Origin: Paenibacillus xylanexedens
Lineage (GTDB): Bacteria > Bacillota > Bacilli > Paenibacillales > Paenibacillaceae
Reading direction: 5' to 3'
Length of the DNA stretch: 64,000 bases
Assembly (NCBI RefSeq): GCF_007676705.1
Contig: NZ_VEBF01000002.1
Coordinates: 1,736,001 to 1,800,000 of the forward strand
The translations under genes and the position numbers were made by a program. This document shows positions 37,285-46,219 of this stretch, in pieces. The notes beneath the pieces were generated by a model, which saw only the letters and a list, made by a program, of their open reading frames with translations, searched no databases and had not been told where the DNA came from. The first letter of the stretch is position 1; each line of letters starts with the position of its first letter.

Positions 37285-37806
37285 CTATCCATTAACAGAA
37301 TGAATGGCATTTTCCAAGCGTTGTTCACTCAGCGGCGGCACCATAATGGCACTTTCCCCGATGGACATATCACTTGTACATGGCAGCCATTTACGGCCCT
37401 CGATCAGATCGGACACAAAACCGTCCGTAATTTCAATCCCTATTATTGTATTTCCCAACTCTTGGTCAAAATAAACATCAGAGACACGTCCAAGCAGCAA
37501 ACCTTCTTCGGTGAGCACGGACATCTCCTTCAATTTAGACCGACCGAGGAGGTACGTGTATTTTATGTCGTCGGCTCCCGTCTTGCGGACAGCCTGTTGA
37601 TTACGGATCATGACGGCATCCTCGCCGTAGGCAACGATGTCTTGCCACTGCACGATTTTGACATGATTGGTAAACAGGCCTTTGTTCTCAAGTTCAATGC
37701 CTTCAATCTGCCAATCATCATTCACAATGAAATCCTGGATTTTACCGACCTGCTTCCCGTCCTCAACATCAAAAACGGCAAGTCCGATCATTTCCTGAAG
37801 CTTCAT
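37285..37806 (-). CDS. yrrD: PRC-barrel domain protein (YrrD-like)
   Basis: A 173-residue protein with two PRC-barrel domains: residues 1-75 (EMIGLAVFDVEDGKQVGKIQDFIVN) and 80-150 (LLGRSKLKEMSVLTEEGLLLGRVSDVYF). PRC barrels are small beta-folds that mediate protein contacts in photosynthesis and RNA-processing proteins; the role of YrrD is unknown. The Bacillus gene is in the same neighbourhood between the iscS-mnmA region and alaS. GAGGGGGACC precedes the ATG. Confidence 0.87.
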   Translation of the reverse strand: MKLQEMIGLAVFDVEDGKQVGKIQDFIVNDDWQIEGIELENKGLFTNHVKIVQWQDIVAYGEDAVMIRNQQAVRKTGADDIKYTYLLGRSKLKEMSVLTEEGLLLGRVSDVYFDQELGNTIIGIEITDGFVSDLIEGRKWLPCTSDMSIGESAIMVPPLSEQRLENAIHSVNG

Positions 37807-37970
37807 CGTTGGGTCCCCCTCATCTTCTTATCATTAAATAGGCGCGGCGCTATTGCTAGGTATGCCCAAAGTTGATGAGTGGCAATCAGACGCCGATCAT
37901 CAAAACCGCTTCTATCCAACCGATGAAATGGAACTTCTTCCCTCCTTCTGTTCCATGTGTAAAGTTCCCC

Positions 37971-39122
37971 TTAGGGTCTATTACGCAGTCGTCCAAGAAT
38001 GGTTCCAATTTTTTCGGCGGTTATCATGATTTCTTCCGTAGTATTACCCAATCCCCAGCTGAATCGAATCGCAGAGTGTAAAAAAGTCTCAGGCAGATCC
38101 ATCGCTTTGAGTACATGAGATACTTCAAGCGAACCGGAAGTGCAGGCCGAACCGCTTGCAACAGCGATCCCTTCCATATCCAGATTCATTAACATCGTCT
38201 CTGTGGATACTTCCGGAAAGCTGATATTCAGGATGTTAGGCAGCGTATACTCCGGATGCCCGTTCACATGAAAGTGCTCCGTCCCCACATGAATTTTGAG
38301 CTGTTCCAACAGAAGTTTCCGTAATTCCAGATCATGCTGACGATGCGCTTCCGTATGTGCTGAAGCAATTTTGAGGGCCTCGGCAAATCCGACAATGCCA
38401 GCTATATTCTCTGTACCCGCGCGCCGCTGACGCTCTTGCAGCCCACCATGAGCTCTAGCTTCCAGCACAATCCCTCGCCGTACATAGAGTGCACCCACGC
38501 CCTGAGGTCCATTGATTTTATGTGCAGAGAAGCTGATCAGATCCACAGGCAGTTCTTTACAGGAAATATTCTGACTGCCCAGAGCCTGAACCGCGTCGGT
38601 ATGGAACAGAATATCATGCTGACGGGCAAGCTCACCCACCTCGCGTATAGGCTGAATCGTGCCCACTTCGTTGTTGGCATACATCATGGTAATCAGCACC
38701 GTATCCGGTCGAATAGCCTCTCGCAGCTCATCCAGACTTATTCGTCCATAACGATCAACAGATAGATAAGTTACTTCGTAGCCTTGACGCTCCAATTCCT
38801 GACACGTATGCAAAACAGCATGGTGCTCAATTGCTGTCGTAATGACGTGTTTCCCTTTGTGCTGTCTTGTTGAGACTGCTCCAAAGATTGCCAGATTATC
38901 GCTCTCCGTGCCTCCTCCGGTAAATACCAATTCGTCCGGGAAACAGCCCAAAGACGCCGCAATGACATCCCTTGCTCCGCTGACGGTCCGTTTGGCTTCA
39001 CGCCCAAAGGCATGGATACTTGATGCGTTGCCATATTGCCCTGTCATGACGTTCATCATCGCTTCTGCGACTTGTGGATGCATAGGTGTCGATGCGGCGT
39101 GATCCAAATAAATTCGTTTCAT
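37971..39122 (-). CDS. iscS: Cysteine desulfurase (IscS/NifS family)
   Basis: A 383-residue PLP enzyme that takes sulfur from cysteine. IYLDHAASTPMHPQVAEAM opens the protein. The PLP lysine is in SFSAHKINGPQGVG, the PLP-contact histidine in TTAIEHHAVLHTC, and the catalytic Cys in ASGSACTSGSLEVSHVL. It corresponds to Bacillus YrvO, which supplies sulfur to MnmA for tRNA 2-thiouridine. Here mnmA lies nearby but on the opposite strand, and iscS is separated from cymR by a terminator and 169 bases, so it probably has its own promoter. Confidence 0.93.
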   Translation of the reverse strand: MKRIYLDHAASTPMHPQVAEAMMNVMTGQYGNASSIHAFGREAKRTVSGARDVIAASLGCFPDELVFTGGGTESDNLAIFGAVSTRQHKGKHVITTAIEHHAVLHTCQELERQGYEVTYLSVDRYGRISLDELREAIRPDTVLITMMYANNEVGTIQPIREVGELARQHDILFHTDAVQALGSQNISCKELPVDLISFSAHKINGPQGVGALYVRRGIVLEARAHGGLQERQRRAGTENIAGIVGFAEALKIASAHTEAHRQHDLELRKLLLEQLKIHVGTEHFHVNGHPEYTLPNILNISFPEVSTETMLMNLDMEGIAVASGSACTSGSLEVSHVLKAMDLPETFLHSAIRFSWGLGNTTEEIMITAEKIGTILGRLRNRP

Positions 39123-39236
39123 TTATCTTCACCCCGTTATATGTTAAATTATCTTATTGTTACGGAATATGTTTCAAAGTCTCATATGCTAATCAACCGC
39201 AAGCCATCGTGTAAACATATGTTAAGTCATGGATAA

Positions 39237-39254
39237 AGCCCCCAAATGGGGGCT
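39237..39254 (-). terminator. Short hairpin terminator after cymR
   Basis: AGCCCCC and GGGGGCT form a 7-bp stem with a 4-base loop. The T run on the minus strand is only TTTA, so termination may be incomplete and iscS may still receive some cymR transcript. Confidence 0.6.
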
Positions 39255-39291
39255 CAAGTATGTTACCATGTCATGCTCATCGCAGTCATTG

Positions 39292-39711
39292 TTAGATATA
39301 AAACATGTAGCTATCTTTTTTGTCCTGATCCTGGAAGGTAATCAGGTCTTTCAGTGTTGTGGAATCCAACACTTCGGCAATGCCGTCACGAATACGCAAC
39401 CACAGATCACGCTTCGCCGGATCATCTTCCTCTGTGAAGTCTACTGGAGAGATGGGCCCTTCCAGTACACGGATCACATCGCCTGCAGTCACGGTTGCAG
39501 GATCACCTGCAAGGATATAACCGCCGTAAGCACCTCTAATGCTCTTAACCAGTCCTGCATTGCGCAGTGGAGCGATCAATTGCTCCAGGTAATGTTCAGA
39601 GAGCTGGTTGCGCTCAGCAATGCTTTTAAGTGATGTAGGGCCTTCGCCTGTTCTGGCAGCCAGCTCCATCATGATCGTGAGGCCGTAACGGCCTTTTGTC
39701 GATATTTTCAA
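39292..39711 (-). CDS. cymR: Rrf2 family repressor CymR
   Basis: A 139-residue Rrf2 regulator. It begins MKISTKGRYGLTIMMELAART, the helix-turn-helix contains SLKSIAERNQLSEHYLEQLI, and VKSIRGAYGGYIL and DVIRVLEGPISPV follow. Identity to B. subtilis CymR as remembered is high along the whole length. CymR represses cysteine and sulfur-uptake genes together with CysK. The start is the TTG at 39711, with GAGGTG 6 bases upstream; the longer frame from 39729 overlaps this site. No cysteines that could bind an iron-sulfur cluster are present, which separates it from IscR. Confidence 0.93.
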   Translation of the reverse strand: MKISTKGRYGLTIMMELAARTGEGPTSLKSIAERNQLSEHYLEQLIAPLRNAGLVKSIRGAYGGYILAGDPATVTAGDVIRVLEGPISPVDFTEEDDPAKRDLWLRIRDGIAEVLDSTTLKDLITFQDQDKKDSYMFYI

Positions 39712-41157
<1,446 letters not shown>

Positions 41158-41209
41158 TAGAGCTTGTCCATTAAAATGCGGATTATACACAATACCGTGT
41201 ATCCCTATT

Positions 41210-41252
41210 AAAAAAGCCGTCTTTCATGTATACCATGAAGGATGGCTTTTTT
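41210..41252. terminator. Bidirectional terminator after mnmA
   Basis: AAAAAAGCC and GGCTTTTTT close a long stem that also includes TTCATG / CATGAA. It lies between the convergent mnmA and crcB genes. Confidence 0.88.
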
Positions 41253-41288
41253 CCTGCTTTTCTTTGCAAAAAAAATAAAATTAGTTCG

Positions 41289-41648
41289 TTATGCAGTCAA
41301 CCAGACTCCTGCCAAGGAGGCCAGCACCCCGACTACAACGGAACTTACAACGTAGAGCGCCGCTCTGGCGTATCGTTGTCGACCCATAAGTCCTACCGTC
41401 TCATAGCCAAAGGTCGAAAATGTGGTGTATGCACCACAGAATCCGGTTCCCCAGATCACCCAGACCCCATCTGAGACCATTGCTGATTGATGCCACCCAT
41501 ATAACAGCCCAAGCAGAAGTGAACCACTGATATTGATAATCCATGTTCCCCACGGAAAAGCCGTTCCCAGTAAGCCAGAGACCCATTTTCCCAGACTATA
41601 ACGCAGAACCGCGCCCAACACACCTGCAAAACCAATCCATAGGATCAT
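41289..41648 (-). CDS. crcB: Fluoride channel subunit CrcB/Fluc, second gene
   Basis: A 119-residue protein with four transmembrane segments. GVLGAVLRYSLGKWV, the N-I-S-G-S-L-L-L-G segment and GFCGAYTTFSTFGYE are the Fluc pore motifs (Asn, and the Phe-box T-T-F-S-T-F). Fluc proteins work as dual-topology dimers, and paired genes usually form antiparallel heterodimers. The start overlaps the upstream crcB stop by 4 bases (ATGA), so both are made together. AGAGGGTGAT precedes the ATG. Confidence 0.93.
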   Translation of the reverse strand: MILWIGFAGVLGAVLRYSLGKWVSGLLGTAFPWGTWIINISGSLLLGLLYGWHQSAMVSDGVWVIWGTGFCGAYTTFSTFGYETVGLMGRQRYARAALYVVSSVVVGVLASLAGVWLTA

Positions 41649-42046
41649 AAGGCATCACCCTCTTGGCTTCGTGATCCCAACGTACGCTGTCCAAGACTCA
41701 TTCCCAGCGCACAGAGCAACAACCCTGCCAACAGACTTACGATCATATAAATCGCGGCTTTGACCCATTCTCCACTTTCGGATAAACGAACAATATCCAG
41801 TGTAAACGTGGAGAATGTCGTAAATGCGCCAGTAAAACCTGTGCCAATCGCAAGTCGAAGTTGTGGTGATATTTTTCCTGGAACAGCGATGGTAAAGAAC
41901 CAACCCAAAAAAAGGCTGCCAATCGCATTGATTAGCAGCACCGCCCAAGGAAAGCCTACATGAGCAGCTGGTATCCCTAACTGTATGGCATATCGGGTCA
42001 ATGTGCCGAGAAATCCACCTGCTCCTATATATATAATCTCTTTCAT
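41645..42046 (-). CDS. crcB: Fluoride channel subunit CrcB/Fluc, first gene
   Basis: A 133-residue, four-helix Fluc protein. GAGGFLGTLTRYAIQLG, LLINAIGSLFLGWFF and GTGFTGAFTTFSTFTLD carry the conserved Arg, Asn and Phe-box residues. With the overlapping second gene it forms the expected heterodimeric fluoride exporter. It starts 33 bases after rarA; no fluoride riboswitch sequence was found there, so it is probably read with rarA. Confidence 0.93.
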   Translation of the reverse strand: MKEIIYIGAGGFLGTLTRYAIQLGIPAAHVGFPWAVLLINAIGSLFLGWFFTIAVPGKISPQLRLAIGTGFTGAFTTFSTFTLDIVRLSESGEWVKAAIYMIVSLLAGLLLCALGMSLGQRTLGSRSQEGDAL

Positions 42047-42079
42047 GTCATGTGCATCTCCCGAGTGATCTATCTGATC

Positions 42080-43387
42080 TTACAATTCCCTGCGTCGTTG
42101 TTGGTTCAGCCTAATCTTCGATTCGTTCCCCTGCTCCGTGGCCTCATAGAATACTCTGCGTGAGAGCTGCTTTGGTAAGTATTCCTGTTTCACATAATGC
42201 CCTGGATAGTTATGTGGATATTGATAGCCCTCATGTCCCAGTTTTACGGCACCTGAGTAATGTGTATCTCGCAAGTGAAGCGGAACTTCTGCCGATTTCA
42301 CCTCATCAATGGCGTTCATGGCTTTGGATATGGCGGTGTACACCGCATTGGATTTTGGACTTTCCACTGCGAACAGAATCGCTTGTGCGATGTTCAGCTT
42401 GGCTTCGGGCCAGCCGTTATTCCGATAAGCATCAAGTGCTCCAATCGCCTGAGTCATGGCTTGCGGGTTCGCAAGTCCAATATCTTCACTGCTCGCTGCA
42501 ATCAGACGCCGAATAAAGGTCATCGGGTCCATGCCGAGCTTCTCCACCGCGTATAGAAACCAGAACAGCGCAGCATCACTGGAACCCCGGATACTCTTGT
42601 GAAATGCAGACAGCACATCATACTGTGTGGATTCATCCGCCTTCACAATCGGTCGCCGAATAGACTCTTCTGCCACACCAAGCGTAATATGAATGGATCC
42701 ATCCTTCTCCGGTGGCGTGGTCAACGCAGCCAGTTCAAGCGCGTTAAGCGCACGCCGAATATCCCCGTTGGCCATCGTAGCAATATGTTCAAGCGCCTCA
42801 TCGTCCGCCTGCAGCTCCATGAACCCCAGACCTTTGTCCGCATCGCTCAATGCTCTGCGCATTGCAATAAGGGAATGCTCCTTGTTCAACGATTCCAGCT
42901 GGAACAGGGTGGAGCGACTCATCAAGGCTCCATTGACATAATGAAAGGGATTCTCTGTTGTCGCGCCGATAAAAATAATCGTGCCCTTCTCTACCGCTGG
43001 CAATAACGCGTCCTGACGTGAACTGTTAAACCGATGTACCTCATCGAGGAACAGAATAGTTTTCGTTCCATACAGCTGTTTGTTCGTTTGGGCCTGTTCA
43101 ATGACTTCACGCACATCCTTGACGGAAGCTTCCACTGCATTCAGGCGAACGAACTGTCCTTGTGTTTGCTGAGAAATAATATGTGCCAGGGTTGTCTTGC
43201 CGCATCCAGGAGGGCCGTATAACAAAATGGACGAGATCTGATCAGCCTCGATGGCGCGCCGCAGTAATTTTCCCGGTCCAATGATATGTTCCTGTCCAAT
43301 ATATTCATCCAGGTGCTCTGGCCGCATGCGGTCCGCAAGCAATCTAGCTTGTGGCTTTGAATCCTGTTGAAACGAAAATAAATCCAT
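42080..43387 (-). CDS. rarA: Replication-associated recombination protein A (AAA+ ATPase)
   Basis: A 435-residue clamp-loader-like ATPase (RarA/MgsA, Bacillus YrvN) that acts at stalled forks. The N terminus contains ARLLADRMRPEHLDEYIGQEHI. Walker A is GPPGCGKTTLAHI, Walker B ILFLDEVHRFN and sensor 1 FIGATTENP; the arginine finger region is GALMSRSTLFQLE. The C-terminal tetramerisation domain ends in DTHYSGAVKLGHEGYQYPHNY. AAGGAAGTGA precedes the ATG. In Bacillus rarA sits between tcdA and cymR; here a block of other genes separates it from tcdA. Confidence 0.95.
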   Translation of the reverse strand: MDLFSFQQDSKPQARLLADRMRPEHLDEYIGQEHIIGPGKLLRRAIEADQISSILLYGPPGCGKTTLAHIISQQTQGQFVRLNAVEASVKDVREVIEQAQTNKQLYGTKTILFLDEVHRFNSSRQDALLPAVEKGTIIFIGATTENPFHYVNGALMSRSTLFQLESLNKEHSLIAMRRALSDADKGLGFMELQADDEALEHIATMANGDIRRALNALELAALTTPPEKDGSIHITLGVAEESIRRPIVKADESTQYDVLSAFHKSIRGSSDAALFWFLYAVEKLGMDPMTFIRRLIAASSEDIGLANPQAMTQAIGALDAYRNNGWPEAKLNIAQAILFAVESPKSNAVYTAISKAMNAIDEVKSAEVPLHLRDTHYSGAVKLGHEGYQYPHNYPGHYVKQEYLPKQLSRRVFYEATEQGNESKIRLNQQRRREL

Positions 43388-43429
43388 TGCTCATCACTTC
43401 CTTAACGGATTGCCTTGACTTGTGTACAA

Positions 43430-44317
43430 TTAAGCTTCTGATGGTTCTCCACTCTCTATCTTATCATACTCCCGCGGTAACATAGCCATAAATGCACCAA
43501 GCGCACTGCTGACAAACGCATCCTTGCGTGTAATAAAACGAGTCATCATGTGGCTGATGCCGGAAGGGAGCGAATGTTTGCGAAGGCTGCCATTTTCAAT
43601 TTGCTGCCGAATTACAATCTCCGGTAACAGAGAAATCCCCATACCCGATGCTACGCCACTGATAATCGCTTCCAATGTACCGAATTCCATAATCACCGGA
43701 CGGTTTACCCCACTTAAGAGCAGCCACTCCTCTAACGTTTGTCGGTAGGAGCATCCCATGCTGTAGACAAGGATCGGCTTACGGGTAAGTTCATCTTCTG
43801 ATCCCACACCCGAGGAAACTACAAATAGCTCTTCATCAAATACATCGATAGACTCGATATCAGGATGATCACAGGCACAGCCAATAAATGCTCCTTCCAA
43901 TTCATACCCAATCACTTGATCAATAAGCATCTGCGAGTTGCCAGTAGCCAGTGACAAGGACACGTCGGGATACTGTTTATAGTATTTTGCAAAAAGCTCA
44001 GGTAAACGTACCGCTGCGGCAGTCTGTGTAGACCCTATTCGCAACGGCCCTGATGGTGTACTCGTCGCCCGAAGCGCCTTGGAAGCATCATTCAGCAAAC
44101 CAATGATTTTATCCGCATAGGTCAGCAGCATCTCTCCGGCTGGAGATAACGTCATGCCTCGGTTATGACGAATGAACAACGTTGTACCCACTTCAGCTTC
44201 CAGATGCCGGATTCGTGCCGTTACGTTCGATTGCACATACCCCAGTTTAGAAGCAGCTTTGGTCAGGTTTCCTTCCTGTGCAACACACTGAAATATTCTA
44301 AGATCCCCGCTCTCCAT
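43430..44317 (-). CDS. LysR family transcriptional regulator
   Basis: A 295-residue LysR protein. The N-terminal winged helix (residues 1-65) contains GNLTKAASKLGYVQSNVTARIRHLE. The C-terminal ligand domain starts near residue 92 (GPLRIGSTQTAAAVRLPELF). It resembles the Bacillus YofA group by its N terminus. It is divergent from an SDR-EamA gene pair, with overlapping promoters, so those genes are the expected targets. GGAGGGACC precedes the ATG. The inducer is unknown. Confidence 0.87.
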   Translation of the reverse strand: MESGDLRIFQCVAQEGNLTKAASKLGYVQSNVTARIRHLEAEVGTTLFIRHNRGMTLSPAGEMLLTYADKIIGLLNDASKALRATSTPSGPLRIGSTQTAAAVRLPELFAKYYKQYPDVSLSLATGNSQMLIDQVIGYELEGAFIGCACDHPDIESIDVFDEELFVVSSGVGSEDELTRKPILVYSMGCSYRQTLEEWLLLSGVNRPVIMEFGTLEAIISGVASGMGISLLPEIVIRQQIENGSLRKHSLPSGISHMMTRFITRKDAFVSSALGAFMAMLPREYDKIESGEPSEA

Positions 44318-44368
44318 GGTCCCTCCACTCTGACATCATTCAAAATGATATCCACTTCATTACCAATC

Positions 44369-44399
44369 ATTATACTTCATGTGTAAACCGGACTACAAT
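44369..44399. promoter_or_regulatory. Overlapping divergent promoters for LysR and SDR-EamA
   Basis: On the minus strand TTGTAG (44398-44393), 18 bases, then TATAAT (44374-44369) can drive lysR. On the plus strand TACAAT (44394-44399) is a good -10 for the SDR gene but has no recognisable -35, as expected for an activator-dependent promoter. TTCATGT occurs twice (44376-44382 and 44399-44405) and could form part of the LysR site. Confidence 0.5.
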
Positions 44400-44453
44400 T
44401 CATGTAGATCCCAAACCAGTCAGCTGACTGGATGATGATAAGGAGTGTTCAGC

Positions 44454-45197
44454 ATGACATACTGGAAAAATAGAGTTGCTTTGATCACTGGTGGTGGAAC
44501 AGGTATAGGTCGTGCTGTAAGTCTGATGCTGGCTGAGCGCGGAGCGTTGGTTGCCGTTAACTATTCCCGCTCACGAGATGCAGCAAACGACACAGTTCAA
44601 CATATTTTGGATGCAGGAGGTCATGCATTGGCCGTTCAAGCCAACGTTGCCGATGACCTTGATGTGCGGCGGATGGTCACTACAATAACTGAAACCCATG
44701 GCCCAATCACTGCGCTTGTGAATAACGCCGGAATCACTCATCATATCCCCCTGCACGATCTGGAATCAGTTACAGATGACGTCTGGGATGAACTAATTGA
44801 TGTAAATGTGAAAGGCATGTTTCATTGTGCTCGTGCAGTGACGGAAGATATGAAGCGGGCTGGCGGTGGTTCTATCGTAAATCTGGGCAGCATCGCAGGC
44901 AGTACGGGTTCAGGCTCCTCCCTTCCTTACGCTGTCTCCAAAGCAGCCGTGCACGGTCTGACCTTATCACTTGCGCACGCTCTCTCACCACATATTCGGG
45001 TGAATGCTATCGTCCCTGGTGCAGTTGCTACAAGGTGGTGGGCTGGAAATGAGGATCGAATGCATCGTCTCGGTGGAGAGCTGTTGTTACAGAAAATTGC
45101 CTCGCCTGAGGACATCGCACACATGATCTGTGCCGCGCTAGAACAGCAATCCATGACCGGACAGCTGATTACTGTAGATAGCGGACAGACGTTATGA
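44454..45197 (+). CDS. Short-chain dehydrogenase/reductase
   Basis: A 247-residue classical SDR. The NAD(P) motif is ALITGGGTGIGRAV (T-G-x-x-x-G-I-G). NNAG is in LVNNAGIT. The catalytic Ser is in NLGSIAGSTGSGSSLPYAVSKAA, with Tyr and Lys spaced as Y-x-x-x-K, and INAIVPG appears as VNAIVPGAVAT. It looks like a FabG-type 3-oxoacyl or sugar/alcohol reductase, but the substrate is unknown. AAGGAG is 8 bases before the ATG at 44454. The stop overlaps the start of the transporter gene by 4 bases. Confidence 0.88.
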   Translation: MTYWKNRVALITGGGTGIGRAVSLMLAERGALVAVNYSRSRDAANDTVQHILDAGGHALAVQANVADDLDVRRMVTTITETHGPITALVNNAGITHHIPLHDLESVTDDVWDELIDVNVKGMFHCARAVTEDMKRAGGGSIVNLGSIAGSTGSGSSLPYAVSKAAVHGLTLSLAHALSPHIRVNAIVPGAVATRWWAGNEDRMHRLGGELLLQKIASPEDIAHMICAALEQQSMTGQLITVDSGQTL

Positions 45198-46096
45198 GCT
45201 CCAGTCATGATAGAGATACCCGGATCATCAAACCACTGAAATATACACTATTGATCATTTTGACAACGTTAATCATGGGAACTTCTTTTCCAGTTGGCAA
45301 GATCGGCATGGTATATGCCCCACCTTTCCTGCTCATGGGCATACGTTATGTACTGGCTGGTGGATTGATGGCCTGGTTCCTGCGTAAACGTCCTTTACCT
45401 ACCGAGTGGCAGTCTTGGTTGAAAATAATCCTCATTGGCCTGTTCCAATCCGCAGGAGTGATGGGCTGCGCCTATTACAGCATGAACTGGATTACATCCG
45501 GTGAATCGGCCATTATTACGTTTACCAATCCGTTGCTGGTCATTATCCTCAGTGCTCTCTTATATAGAGTGACCTACCGTTACAGTCAGTGGATCGGTGT
45601 TCTGCTCGGTTTCGTGGGGATTATATTAACCTTTGGATGGCATGTGAGCTTTAGCCCTGGAACCTGGATTGGATTTGGCGGTGCGATCTCCTTTGCAGTA
45701 TCGACATTGCTCATCAAACGCTGGGGCGATGGCTACGATACTTTTGTCTTAACCTCTTATCAGATGCTCGCGGGAGGGGCAGCGCTGCTTCTGCTGAGCG
45801 TATGGACTGAACAGCCTCACTTTATAGTGAATACCACCTCGGTTATGGTGCTGCTCTGGTTAACACTTGTTTGCTCCATCATCCAGTTCTCACTCTGGTT
45901 TTATCTGCTGCAGAATAGTGACCCCGCCCAAACCAGTTCGTATCTGTTTCTGGCACCGTTCTTTGGTGTATTGTCGAGTTGGATTTTGCTGGGAGAGCAC
46001 GTTCAGTGGTTTGCATTGGCAGGAGGTTTACTCATTGGTGTCGGTATATTCCTGGTGAACCGTCGCTCGTCCAGAATGCGAAATAGCGTAACATAA
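45194..46096 (+). CDS. EamA/DMT superfamily permease
   Basis: A 300-residue membrane protein with ten predicted helices and two EamA repeats. The first begins near residue 16 (LIMGTSFPVGKIGMVYAPPF), the second near residue 155 (GAISFAVSTLLIKRWGDGYD). Family members export amino acids and other metabolites. It overlaps the SDR gene by 4 bases (ATGA), so the two are coupled. One reading is that the pair makes or detoxifies and then exports a compound sensed by the divergent LysR protein; this is inference. Confidence 0.88.
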   Translation: MSSSHDRDTRIIKPLKYTLLIILTTLIMGTSFPVGKIGMVYAPPFLLMGIRYVLAGGLMAWFLRKRPLPTEWQSWLKIILIGLFQSAGVMGCAYYSMNWITSGESAIITFTNPLLVIILSALLYRVTYRYSQWIGVLLGFVGIILTFGWHVSFSPGTWIGFGGAISFAVSTLLIKRWGDGYDTFVLTSYQMLAGGAALLLLSVWTEQPHFIVNTTSVMVLLWLTLVCSIIQFSLWFYLLQNSDPAQTSSYLFLAPFFGVLSSWILLGEHVQWFALAGGLLIGVGIFLVNRRSSRMRNSVT

Positions 46097-46151
46097 CTTG
46101 AACTTCCTCATCGTTCTTCCTTAGAAGATTAATCAATTCTCGCACAAAAAC

Positions 46152-46199
46152 AAAAAAGGCATACGCTTATGAGACTTTCCCATAAACGTCATGCCTTTT
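46152..46199. terminator. Bidirectional terminator
   Basis: AAAAAAGGCAT and ATGCCTTTT close a long imperfect stem that includes TTATG / CATAA. It lies between the convergent EamA permease and helD genes. Confidence 0.85.
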
Positions 46200-46219
46200 G
46201 TTGTATAAGCATACTTTAT

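Noticed and set aside
42047..42079. Fluoride riboswitch upstream of crcB
   Set aside because: Only 33 bases separate rarA and crcB, too few for the riboswitch, and the consensus is absent.
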